Positions 35,050-46,479 of a DNA stretch of 64,000 bases are shown here, one piece after another. Below the pieces are notes generated by a model. It was not told the origin of the DNA and ran no database searches. It saw only the letters and a list, made by a program, of their open reading frames with translations. A program made the translations under genes and the position numbers. Source of the stretch: Ceratothoa steindachneri. Taxonomy: Eukaryota; Arthropoda; Malacostraca; Isopoda; Cymothoidae. The stretch is taken from assembly GCA_963969495.1 (NCBI GenBank), contig OZ018321.1, positions 103,946,566 to 104,010,565 on the forward strand, read 5' to 3'. Each line of letters starts with the position of its first letter. Positions within the stretch are counted from its first letter, which is position 1.

Positions 35050-36410
35050 TTCATAATCCTGTTTGATGGTATCTTCTCAGTTTACTGGCAAATGGCTAAC
35101 AAATTTGCCTTTAAAGCACTGGAAAGATCACGCCACGCAGACTGGTATTTATCTGATATCTAAAATCTCATCTACGGTGCCTTATTTAAGTTCCCCTATA
35201 GGTCAGATCCTCTCCTCCAGCTAAAGAATTATATCTTTCTGCCATTCTTTCGCAAGTGGCATTTAGCTACGGTATATTTGTATTTTGAGGGGGCCTATGA
35301 TACTAGGTTGCAATACGGTACCATGAAAAACTCCATCGTATGGGTCCAACGAGGAACATCCAATTATTTTTTCTGAGTTCTTACACGATCTCTGATATCG
35401 AATGCGAGTGTAACGAGTCCTCTCGAGCACGTACCGAAAGAGGAGGGCGTTCTATTTTTGCGTAGTTCATATATCTACCTTTTAGCTTCAACACCAACAG
35501 GCTCTGAGACGCATCATTTGCCATGCCGAAGAGCACGATTTTTTAGTTACTATTTGGCAAAGAATGTTACTGTCAATCGCATCAAACCAACCACTAAATG
35601 TAGCTCGCTTAGATATGATAGATTTGCAACGATTGTTTGATCTTGTATTTGCAGACAGGCTTTCTTTTATCCGTGGTATGAAACTTCCTCACTCTGGGGC
35701 ATTCAGGAGGTGAGGTGCAACCCTACCTCTTTTATGTCAACCTTTGTTTGCTTAAATCTCGGCTATTTGTGTGAGATTCCTTACTTTACTATAAGAATAT
35801 CTTCTACATCCACTGTTTATCTATTGCCGACCGATCCATTCCGACCACCTCCTACTATAGAGGGTTTTCATTTCCACGTAGGAGAGATTCCATTCGCTCT
35901 ACTTCGTGCATCGTAAATACTGCGCTTGGACGCGTGGGCTATGGTCATTCTCGAAGAGGGACACTAATCGTGCCCTAAAATTTTCGGTTTCAGGGCAAAG
36001 GAACACCTTCGAGGGTTCGATGTGACCATCGGACTAGTATCGCCGATGGTTCTGCCAAGGATGCGACCATGGAAGATACCACATTTTAACCTTTGTCATC
36101 ACCTCTCTGCTCCAATATCTACAACAGCATCGAGGGTATTGCATTGTTATTTCTTAGGCATGATACAACAAATTGCTGTCCTGTGGCCGACTGGTACTTT
36201 CCACTCACCCGATTTAGACTCTTTTCGAAGCAGAGCTGATCACAGTACAGAATGCGCTTGTACGTGTGGTTTTAACGTCCCATACCTTAGCCAAAGGCTC
36301 TTATTTCTTACTTGGTCAATAATGATAGTATCATTGTCGAAGAGAAACACCAATCATGATCTAAATCTCCGGGCTTCAGGGCAAATTAACTCCTTTGAAG
36401 GTTCGGTATA
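35050..36410 (+). pseudogene. Decayed Jockey-like LINE reverse transcriptase
   Basis: Plus-strand text around 35210-35350 reads LKNYIFLPFFRKWHLATVYL and then YFEGAYDTRLQYGTMKN. This corresponds to the F-DLEKAYDTTWRYGIL block (RT motif A) of Jockey-like elements, with the Asp-Leu pair lost. A KEEGV segment (motif B surroundings) follows near 35430, and an EGFHFHVGEIPFALLR segment (the GFxFSxxKTxxxHF block) near 35860. Stops lie throughout. This is a weak but ordered series of matches, so the family call is reasonable while exact borders are not. Confidence 0.6.
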
Positions 36411-37960
36411 ACTATCAAACACAAAATAACAAAAATAGTAAAAATTAACACGCAACATTCATTACGTTAAACCACAAATAACCAACGCTGACAAGCGTTT
36501 CTGGACAATCTAATTAATGAAGCAGACAGCAATACATTTTGGGAAACTAGCAGAAAGCTTGTTAACTCCAATAACGGGAAACAATGCACGCAGGGGATAT
36601 TTTATCGAATGCAAACAGACTCAATTCACTAAATAGGAAGAAATAGCATAAAATTCCCTACTCACACCCAGAAAAATTCGTAACAGAACATTTGACCTCT
36701 CATCAAACACAAAGAAATACATACACTCACGACTTGCCCATGCATACACTACAGTAATGACATCCAGGAGATAAAACGGAAATATCTTCTCTATCCTCTG
36801 GCTTTTACTATATTTCGAATATGCACCTAAAGCATATATGTCCAAGAGGCATCGACGCCATCATAGAAATCTTTAACCACTATCTCTCATAAATCCTTTT
36901 CCAAATATCTGGAAAATGCTCATATTATGCCCTTCCACAATCCAAACACCATCCGCTGACCCAGCATCGTATCACCCTTTCTACTCAGCAGCCCTTCTAA
37001 AATCATGGAACGCTCATTAATAAAATAAATCTACCCAGGCATTCCAAAAGATGTCTCCCTCCATTAATTGCACCCCCTCCATTACACTCGAAATGCATTA
37101 TATTCCATGACATTACAAACGTACACTCAGCAGTTCGTAATCTATAACTCTACATCACAAGTTCGAACGGTGGCTGCAACAGAACTTAATGACCTTCTTA
37201 CCTCCAGAATACTATTTTCTTTTGTACATCTGACAAATTAGAGTAAAACAAACAACGCATTTTTATATGAAACACATTAGTCCCACCAAATAGAACACAT
37301 ATAGTGCTGTCTGCCACATTAGATACAGGGATAAATTTACGACCATACATAAGAACTACAACAAAGACAGCTAATGCAAAAGTGTCCATACCCAGAGCAC
37401 TCAAGGAATCACATTCCGCATTCAACATCCACACTTAAAATCAGTGCATATATCTTTACCACAAAAGCACACAATCTTACATCCACTCAACACAGAATAC
37501 TACAGAATATAAGAAACTAATCTCTTCTCCTCTCAACGGGATCTACCAGCTCCACCACGAAAAGCCACCTACACTCGCAAACAAAGATCATGCTCATAAA
37601 AAATTATCTTGAAGTTTCCGTAATGCAATTTATCCTTAGTGATACGAAACTAAAACCACCCATGGCATTACATGTAAGATACATAATATCCTCTCTGACC
37701 ATCCATTAAACCAGGCTCTTTTATTCCATAAAAGAATAAACACACATAAGACAGCATAGCATTAATTCTTGGTCCATATCCCTTTCTCAATGCCACTCTC
37801 AATCACCTCCTACACGTTTTCCACGTAACACACGTCTCGGCTTCGCAAATCTTCGGTTTCGGTTAGGTCGCCATTAAAAATTGAATGTATACAAATAACA
37901 CACATGCCTAGCTGATAATGGCACCTGGTTCAGATGTGATAAGGAAGCAGCTAGTTTTTC
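36411..37960. other. G-poor non-coding stretch
   Basis: The plus strand is strikingly poor in G and rich in A and C. The open frames on the minus strand here (36621-36845, 37198-37434) have no recognisable domain. Confidence 0.5.
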
Positions 37961-37964
37961 AAAA

Positions 37965-38860
37965 TATTCAGAACCAGACAATCTTTTGCACATATTCGAA
38001 CCAGACATCTTTTAATACATATTCGAAACCAGCAACCTTTTAAGACATATTCATATCCAGCCACTTTTTAAAACATATACAAATCCAGACAAGCTTTAGC
38101 ACATATTCAGACCCAGCCATCTTTTAGCACATATTTAGGACCAGTTACCTTTTAACACATATTCTGAACTAGACAACAAGTATTCAGAACTAGTAACATT
38201 TTAGAACATTCAGAACCAACCAACATTTAAATTTTTTTAAATCAACCACATTTTAACACATAATCAGAATGAGCCACAATTCAGCACATATTCAGAACCA
38301 ACCATCTTTCGACACATATTCTGAACAGGTTACCTTTGAACAGGTTAAAATCATCCCCATTTTAAAACATTCAGAAAGAGCTACAATTTAAAACATATTA
38401 AGAACCAGTCACCATTTATGAGATATTCAGAAGAACCATCTTTAAAATATACAGAACCCTTAAATATTGAATACATATTCAGAACAACCACTTTTTTTAA
38501 CAAATATTCACAGCCAGCTAGATTTTAACACATTCAGAACAAGCCACTTTTTAACACATTTAGAAATGACACCTTTTTAGCATATTTTCAGAACCAACCA
38601 TCATTTAACGAATTTTAAGAACCAGCCACCATTTAACATAGGCTCATAACAAAACACAATCAGAACAAGTCACATTTTAACCCATTCAGAAACAGCCACC
38701 TTTTAGCACATATTCAGAACCAGCCACATTTTAACATATTCAAATCCAGCTACCTTTTATGGCATGATCAAAATCAGCCACCTTTTATGGCATAATCAGA
38801 ACCAGCCACCTTTTATCACATATTCAGAACCAGCCACCTTTTAACACATATTTAAAACAT
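37965..38860. repeat. Minisatellite, ~28-30-bp unit, about 30 copies
   Basis: A unit close to ATTCAGAACCAGCCACCTTTTAACAC recurs through about 890 bp with many substitutions and small indels, becoming more regular toward the right end (38690-38850). G is rare on the plus strand, as in the sequence to its left. Confidence 0.9.
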
Positions 38861-41100
38861 GTACGCTCCAAATCTGAGACGAAACCAACATAATGCTGGA
38901 TATCTGGGAGAGCACCATTCCGTTTGGCGCAGTTCCTTGATGCGTTCGGTCTAAGTGTGAGTGAATGTTAGGCGTAGAAACTTTAGTGAGCGAATGGTAA
39001 TTTCTGAGTTGTTGGTGCATCCAGATGAATGTACTGAATTACGCGTCGCTCCCTAACTGGATGCTCATCTGCTTCCACTGGAGATAAGAGTCGTTGATGA
39101 ATTGGCTGTCGTCCGCCCTGAGGTGCACCACGGGAGTAATCGAAACAAATAAAAAAGAAGCTAATGACGGTCGGATTAAAGGAAGCCGCTCTTATAGGCT
39201 CTCACCAGAAGGCTTAAAATCTTTTGCCTCGGGGAGGTGTCAGATATGTCTCTTGAGATTAGAGCGTCTTGAATATCCACCAGTGAAGGGACTTCAGCCC
39301 CCCGTATCCCTCTTTACACTTTTCTACCTTTATCCGAGTGACTGCCTTAACCCTTCGCTTTATCTCTTTATCAATCAATTATCGGGAACGGTTTCTTTTG
39401 GTTTCTGAGTTTTCTCTGTGGATGCGTCTCTTTGTTCAGAGCCAACTGTGCCTTTCTCCGTCCCTGTTTGAGGAGAACGAAGCTCATCAACGCGACAAAA
39501 AGGAGCCATTTTCCATTATTTTTATGAGGCAGTTGCGCGCTCGTTTCGCCAAACTTCCACCGTTCGTTTGATCACCCCTTCACCCTCCCCAACCCTACCG
39601 CCCACTTCGGGAGTGTGGGGTGTGTGCATACGGGAAAGGGAGTTCTCATGGGTGTGAAAAATGGAAGGCTGGTGAAATTGGTGTTGTACAACCGAGGCAT
39701 TGACACTTGAATTTGTATGCGAGAAAGACAAGGGTAAAACTGCGCCAGAATCTTTCCTCTTCCCTCAAGCGATGCCACACTGTTTCTCATCATTTAACTG
39801 CCGACGGGGAGGAGGGATTTCCTGACCCCCTCCAAACTCCTTTTACAACATCCGTTTCCTGCACCACCCCTTTCAAGGCAAATGCGTTCATTTTGACGCC
39901 CCCCCAAAAGGCCTGCCAGGTGAAGGATAGGCAACCATGCTTCAAGTGACATCTGGAAGATTTCGTGCCCTTCTAGCCCTAATGACTGCAGGAGAATCTG
40001 TGGCTATAAATATTTCACAAATTTTCACTTCCTCTATCTTCACATTCTTTTATAGTCTCTCCTTTCGCTCAGAATATAAAAATTATCGCCCCTCATAACC
40101 GTGACCTCACGCCGCCTCAATGACCGGTACCCCTCTTCCCGCAGGTGCCCAAACACGGAAACAACATGACCCTGGCAGTGATCATCTTCACATGACAATA
40201 GAAGGAACGCTCGAAAGGAAAAAAGGGAAAGGAGTCCACAAAAAGGGTCCTGAGATGGCCAGGGAGGTACCCTGAAGTCCAATCACCCATCCTTACTAAT
40301 CAATCATGGCGAAACACAATCAAGAATATTCAGGAGCAGGCACGAATTTAACAGGCAAAGGTGATCCATTATTATCAATCATTTAAATTAAAAGAAAAGT
40401 AAATAAGAAAGAAAGGTTCCGGTTCTGGAGAAATAACCATTGCATACGTATTCGCGAAGTGTATTTGTTCCCGTTACCATTTATTTTTATTTGTGAATTG
40501 ATTGTTGAGTGACTGTGTTTAACTATTAATTTTATTCTCCCCACGGAATTGAATTGTTGTCTTTCAAGGCCTCATCTCTTGCCATAAGTTGAAGTAAAGT
40601 AAAAATAGTATTATTCTTAGTATTGCTGTGCTAGGATTGCTGTAACTCTCATCTCAATCACAATAAAATCTCGACAGCAAAAGCTCTCTCGCGAGTGTTT
40701 CACCCCCTCCTTTTTTGTTCGTGTTTTCCTTTATTTAGCTAAGCCATTCGCACTTCCCCTCGTGCGAAAAGGAATCCATATTTCCGCCACATTCATTGTC
40801 GTGCGTTAATTTAATTCTTGTTTTTGTGCCCATCGCTTAAAACCAGTAGTGTTTCGCCGTTCGAAATTTCCAAGGCCCAAGGTAAGTCACCCGGACTCAG
40901 TGGCAAAGATCTGATAGCCTAAATCCAGGAAGAATAAAGAATAGAAAGAGCCGAAAGAAGAGAGAGAGGGAAGAAAAGGAACGATAAGAAAGAGAAAAGG
41001 AATGAGAAGAAAGAGAGAGAATTCCCTCTCACGAATTGGAAATGGGCAGAAGAGGAACGAGGTGCTCTCCATAAACTCCTAAAATTCTAGACTAGACGCA
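38861..41100. other. GC-richer stretch before the Gmr1-like element
   Basis: No gene is supported. Open frames at 39094-39408 and 39707-39949 lack motifs. Part of 40380-40880 could be the 5' LTR and leader of the retrotransposon that follows, but without a second LTR the borders cannot be set. GA-rich tracts lie at 40930-41025. Confidence 0.4.
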
Positions 41101-41114
41101 CCGCAGTCTGCGAC

Positions 41115-41870
41115 CATAAAACTCCCCGTCTTTAAAGATGGCGAAGACTTCGGGGTTTATCTCAGCCACTTCGAAAAGATCTTCAAAGTGAACAAGTGGG
41201 ACATAGAGACAGACGGCGTAGCAGAATTATTGCCCCTGTTGACCTCCTAACTGAGGGATATTTTTATCTCTTTCCCATCAAAGGCAACAATTGATTACTC
41301 ATCGGTAAAAGCCGAGTTGTTCGCCGCTTAAAACATGATCCCGGATTTCTACCAAGTTAAATTTAGGCACTGTCGCATTTAACCAAGCCAGACCTTCCGA
41401 CAGTTTGGCTACTCCCAACAGCATTATTTTAATTGTTGGATTGACGCGTCCAAAGTGCTTCATGAATACGACGCCTGGTCGATTTCGTCCTCAAGGCCCA
41501 ATTGCTTGCGTCGCTCCCTTCGAAAATCAGATCATTTGTGAAGGACGGGAGGTGCCGTACTCTCAAGAAATGCATTGAGAAGACAGACGGACGCGGATAA
41601 CCACAACTGGTATCCGAAGGAAGGGAAGAAATCAGAACCCCCATCTCCCAAATTCCAAACTAGCAACAACAAACTTGTTCCTAATAATGGGAATAAATTC
41701 GTTAAGGTGACCTGGCCCGCGAAACCCAAAACTCTCTTCTCGTCGGACCACCGTGATGTTGAGCCCTTTGCTCTCAACCTCCCTGCTTCCTCGTTCCCCT
41801 GGAGGACCATCGTGTGCTATTCATGTGGAGGTTCGGTTCGCGTGAGGTCCAACTACCCCCCAAACTAGCA
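41115..41870 (+). pseudogene. Gag of the Gmr1-like element, with SCAN-like capsid block
   Basis: Frames give KLPVFKDGEDFGVYLSHFEK (capsid start, as in many gypsy gags), then PDFYQVKFRHCRI, TFRQFGYSQQHYF and, after a frame change, a VDFVLKAQLLASLPSKI stretch. This series matches the core of SCAN-like capsid domains, which have been proposed to derive from Gmr1-like gags. A degenerate zinc knuckle CYSCGG near 41815-41835 has lost its His and last Cys. Three stops or frameshifts occur. The match to SCAN is by pattern only. Confidence 0.6.
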
Positions 41871-41959
41871 ATTTAGAAGCACCCCTCCTTCTCACCAGGT
41901 ACATCAGTTCAGTGCCACTTTTACGCTCCCAACGACGCAAAATGAAGCCCCCTCTTCTT

Positions 41960-42340
41960 CAAAACGACCGAATACTGCTGGGCACCAGGTAAACCTTTTG
42001 TTCGATAAAAGTACCCATGGGGCCCTCCAATAGAAACTGGAGCAGTGAATGGGTGCTGGATATCTACCCTCGTCCATGATACAGGGTGCACGTGCATTGT
42101 CGTATCCGATAAAGCACTCCCTCTGTGGCCCCGGACCAAGAAAAGTTTGCCGTAGTGTATGATTACTTGGGGTGCGCCAATAAATTCCCCATTGTTCACT
42201 GCTACATTGGGTGCGCGTATTTTACTGGTTGGGCTGAAGTCGTTGCAGCCCCAATCGAGTTTTTCTCTGTTCTAATTGGTCGGTCCCCCCGGATTTCTTC
42301 CGCCCCCGTGGTTCTAGCCGTTAACGCAAGAAGAAGTAAC
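41960..42340 (+). pseudogene. Aspartic protease region of the Gmr1-like element
   Basis: Around 42040-42110 one frame gives GAVNGCWISTLVHDTGCTCI. DTG at about 42078-42086 is the active site of retroviral-type proteases, preceded by a small-residue/hydrophobic strand as expected. One residue is inserted before DTG compared with the usual L(V/I)DTG. A second frame continues downstream with AYFTGWAEVVAAPIEFFSVLIG. It lies between gag and integrase. Confidence 0.55.
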
Positions 42341-42394
42341 TGAAAGCCGCTACCCATGACTTTGCTAAAATACAGAGGGAATGTGAGTCTCTTC

Positions 42395-43460
42395 GTCCAT
42401 TGTGGTCCAAATCCCAGAACAAAACACGCGAAACCATTAGAGGGAATAAGGTGATTTCCATCCTCATCAAGGACGACCTCTTTTATCGAGTGTGCACCGA
42501 GGAAAACGACACCGAGTCCCGCATACTATGTGTACCCCGCTCTCACGTCCCTCCAATCCTGAAGACGGCTCACGATAGCCTATTTTATGGTCACTTTACT
42601 CACACGAAGTCCGCTCAGATGATCTTCAAATATTTTTAATGGCCTGAACGACGAAATTCTGCAATATTGTCTTTCGCGCAACTTTTGCTAAAAGACGACA
42701 GTAAAAGGACGAGGCAGACCCGCGCCTTTGCAGAAGGGACCACTAATCTCTGCACCCTTCTTCCGAGTAGCTATAGACCTAATCGGACCGATGCGCCCCC
42801 CGTCAAGCGAAGGCTATAGTTACGTTTTAACGCTGGTCGACTTTGCCACCCAATTTCCCGAGGCTGTGCCACACAAGAAAATCGATAGCTTCTCCTGCGC
42901 CGAAGCCCTTATTTCCATCTATTCCTGTGTGGGAGTGCCCAAAGAAATCCTCTCGAATCGTGGTCGTAAATTCACCTCCAAATTAATAGAGTACGTTGAG
43001 AATGGAATCTGTGAGAAGATAAATGGAAGCCTTAAGGCCATTCTCAGGAAGTTGTGTGCAGATCAGCCCACTAAATGGCACCGATTCCGTCCGGTAGCCC
43101 TCTTTGCCTACCGTGAAATCCCGCATCGTGCAATAGGATTCAACCCATGAGTATTTCAAAGGAACGTTATTCTAATCAGAAATTGTATCAAAATATCCAG
43201 ACTTCTTACTCATATCTATTAGATTTATGAAGGAGTTTGGAAAAGTGCGCCGAATTTGCGTCTCAGAACGCCAAATTTAATTTTTGACAAGTATAAGAAG
43301 TTTTGCTTCTTCTCCTCACAGACAACAACAAATTGTTGAGCCAATGGAAGGGCCCCTACTACATAGTAGAGAAGCCTGTCCACGTCGATCATATTGAAAC
43401 CACCTCGGGGAGAAAACTTTTCCATGTTAATATGCTCAAGTGGTACCACCGGCGCGCGAG
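42395..43460 (+). pseudogene. Integrase of the Gmr1-like element
   Basis: The zinc-finger half is visible as ILKTAHDSLFYGHFTHTKSA, whose two His are the HH of the HHCC finger; the Cys pair is damaged by frame changes. The core starts FFRVAIDLIGPM (first Asp), continues GYSYVLTLVDFATQFPEAVP, has ILSNRGRKFTS where Asn (42956-42958) replaces the second catalytic Asp, and ICEKINGSLKAIL with the catalytic Glu. LFAYREIPHRAIGFNP closes the core. After a frame change the C-terminal part shows LSQWKGPYYIVEKP and KLFHVNMLKWYHRR, the usual end of gypsy integrases. Confidence 0.87.
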
Positions 43461-44985
43461 TATCAACCAGATAGTTGCAATCGACGAGGAATCCCCGATG
43501 GAATCTGGCTACTTCCTGGACCCCTTATGCGTAATCCAAGTCGCCTGCGTGGAGCAAGACAGGAAATACCCGTTGCATGTCTTGCCCGACTTTAATAATT
43601 CCCCGCCTGTGAAAAAAAAGATATGCGAACAGCTATCATCTCTTCAAAAGGATCAACTGCAAGCGCACCTGATTCGTTTCATGAAGTCATTCATCACCGA
43701 TATCTCCGGTTCTGCTACCCACTTTGAGCACAATATCCTCTCAATCACCCTGGAATCCATCCGTTTTAAACCATACCTCCTGCCCACACACCTTCGGGAA
43801 GCATTCAGTAACGAAGTCGATAAGTTCTAAGGTTGCAGCTCATCGAACCTTCGGAGTAGAGCTATGGTTCCTCGGTTGTCATGGTAAAGACGGCCGATGG
43901 TTCTTATCGAATGTGCATCTATTTTAGAAAGCTAATTCGGTTACAGTATTCGATGCTGAATCAATCCCTTCCATATATCAGAACTTCCACCTTTTTTGAG
44001 AAAGCCAAGTTCATCTTCGAGTTGGATTTATGCAAGACCTATTATTAGATCCCCCTAAGGGAGGAAGTGAAGAAATCTACTGCTTTGCCCACTGAGAAGG
44101 GGCTTATGCAGTTTCGACGGCTCCCTCTGGTCTGGTAACGGCTTGCAGCAATTATAACTTGATGACGAGGAGGATTTTAGAAGGCTTACCCAACGTCATC
44201 TTCTATTTTGATAATGTTTATGTGGCCACACAAGATTGTGATCAACACTTGACCACCCTTCAAGCCCTTCTGTATAGACTCCGGGAACACAATTTGACTA
44301 GCCCCGGCAGGTGCCACTTCACTTTTGGCACTATTGATTACCTCGGCTTTCATATCAGGAATAATCGGTTAGCCCCCCAGCAAGAAAAGATCCGGGCCAT
44401 CGTGGGCATGCCTTTGCCCACTAACAATAAGTAGCCTGCGATCCTTCATAGGCTCTGCATCGTTCTATTGTCGCTTCATACCCAACTTTGCGACTATCTT
44501 TGTCTCCCACTGTGAGATATTAATGGAGAAGGCCCCCGAACGACTCCGTTGGACGCCACTTTCGACTCACAGCTTTAACCAACTCAAGAAGTCGGCATCC
44601 GCTCCTAACCTCCACCTCCCTAATCTTGACAAACTGTTTGGCATTCACACCGATGCCAGTAATAACGGTATAGGATGTGTCCTCTCCTTAAAGGAGAATA
44701 ACGGCGAAAGTTTATGCGGTAATTGAGAGAGAAACACCAGCTATCATTGGGGAAGTCTGTCAATTTAGAATGTATTTAGTAGGCAAGGAATTTGTAGTGG
44801 AAACTGACCACAAACCCATAAAACCCCCAATCATACCTACGTAACGTCAATAATAATAAGGATCAGTTGATGCGTTAGAGCTTTCTCCTCCAGGAATTCC
44901 AATTCTGCATTTTGTATTTAAAAGGCACAGATAACTGTATGTCTGATAGTTTAAGTAGAAACCCGTTAGATCCTTTTCCAAACTA
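43460..44985 (+). pseudogene. Reverse transcriptase and RNase H of the Gmr1-like element
   Basis: The frame coming from integrase continues to HFEHNILSITLESIRFKPYL and LPTHLREAF, the linker that precedes RT in gypsy pol. RT blocks follow in alternating frames: SYGSSVVMVKTADGSYRMCI, FELDL (motif A Asp), LMQFRRLPL, and FYFDNVYVATQD where FDN (44207-44215) replaces the FDD of the active site. FGTIDYLGFHIRNNRLAP closes RT. RNase H blocks include DKLFGIHTDASNNGIGCVL (catalytic Asp), a VVETDHKPIK stretch and a terminal DNCMSDSLSRNP. No coding sequence for integrase follows before the (TA)n at 45080. Confidence 0.88.
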
Positions 44986-45077
44986 ATTCCAAGCTGTTTC
45001 CTTTTTTTATCCATGTATTTACTTTTGTTACTAAAATAAATTTGTATATTCAACCATATAATAAGAAAACGCGTATC

Positions 45078-45079
<2 letters not shown>

Positions 45080-45151
<72 letters not shown>
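45080..45151. repeat. (TA)n array
   Basis: About 70 bp of TA dinucleotide, 95 bp after the end of the Gmr1-like RNase H. Confidence 0.95.
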
Positions 45152-45154
<3 letters not shown>

Positions 45155-46470
45155 GTATTTTTTTCTGTGTACAATAAATTCCTTTATATCTTTAATTTTT
45201 TTTGGTTTTGTATAATCGTAGGATAAATTCACCCTAATTAGTAGGATCATAGGAAAAATATCCGTAGCATTAGCATTATATAGCATTATATAACCTTTTG
45301 TATATGTATGGTAACCCCCCTTCCCCACACACCAGTTCCACTAGTTTGTATTTTGGCCCCATTTTAAAAATTTGTCTTAAGTATTCTCAACTTTATCCGG
45401 GTGATATAACTTTAAATTATATCCTCGCCCCCATTAATCATTTTCCGTTGATACTTCTTTCCTTGAAGTTTCATCTGGGGATGAAAGAGAGTTTAATATA
45501 TAATAGATATTACTATATGTCGTAGAATAGGGTTAAGTCAACTCTTTCTGCGTTTCTCAGCTGAGGTCGATGACGGCTATGTTCGTAGGAGATTATAATA
45601 CAAACAGAGTGCAAATTAACTGAATGTAGGTTGGCCAAATAGTCGACTATCTTGGAGGTTCCGAGACAAGAGAAAAACGGGTGCAAAATAACTTTACTAA
45701 TATGCTAATTAATATTTTTTTACAAGGTTAAAAGAGATTTTAAAACAAGCTATATACACAGTAGACGTACACAAGTCTCAGGGGCTACAGAGGGGGAAGA
45801 CTTGGCGGGGACAGTCACCGTACAGACAAACTAATAATATTGACTGAGGGTCAATTGAATGGCCTTGAACGTATATGAACACGACGATGGAGGCTTACAA
45901 TGCGGGAGAAGGGATGGGGGTAGTAGAGAGAGCACTTGCATAGGGAAGTTGCGCATTGCTGTTACCTGAGAGATATGGTCCGAGGGTTTAATCCTTGCCT
46001 TGGCAAAAGTTCAAATAATTCTCCCTTGACAATGACTATTACGCGATGAACTTATATGTTGCTTTCGAGTTAGAACACGAATCGAGACTGGTTGCGTTGC
46101 GTTCGAGGAGCAGGTAGAACGAGTACGGGGTAGACTCACGAAAATTAATCGAGAATACCCGGAGTTTAATGGGTTCTGCAAGAATTGTGCAAGTCCAACG
46201 AGACGCGAATAGCGGGTCCGACGGTTGGCGGAGGGCGGCGGATACTGCCTTCCAAATCTGGCGCCTATGGATTTATAGTAGGGATTTCCCCCCTCCGTCC
46301 GAAGGAGAGGATTCTAGAGTTTGACGCTTTGGCAGGTGAGAGTATTCTCGCCCTATTAACACGATCGCGAGAAGGTTCCTAAGTCCGCGAGGCGAAACTT
46401 TGTCCGACTCCAGATGGGACCTTTTAGCCCCTCAAACTTGTATCGGCTTACTGCGATGGCGGGCTTTCAA
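45152..46470. other. Unassigned stretch
   Basis: AT-rich to 45540, then GC-richer. No motif is found in the small open frames at 45298-45525, 46185-46382 or 46414-46596. The GC-richer part may be the 3' end of the LINE remnant that follows on the minus strand, or an LTR. Confidence 0.4.
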
Positions 46471-46479
46471 GCCACCACG

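Larger units (their letters stand above)
41115..44990 (+). mobile_element. Ty3/gypsy-type retrotransposon with integrase upstream of RT (Gmr1-like order)
   Basis: Reading left to right on the plus strand: gag (~41115-41870), protease Asp-Thr-Gly (~42078-42086), integrase zinc finger and core (~42400-43150), integrase C-terminal part continuing in one open frame into the RT N-terminal linker (43303-43830), RT (~43830-44430) and RNase H (~44520-44980). Ty3/gypsy elements normally have integrase last. The order here is the one described for the Gmr1-like group. RNase H ends with a terminal DSLSRNPLDPFPN stretch, and no integrase follows. Several frameshifts and stops make the copy inactive. LTRs are not identified. 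Confidence 0.85.

Noticed and set aside
41115..44990. Two nested gypsy elements as explanation of integrase before RT
   Set aside because: The integrase C-terminus and RT linker share one uninterrupted frame (43303-43830), which nesting would not create. It stays a formal alternative until other copies are seen.
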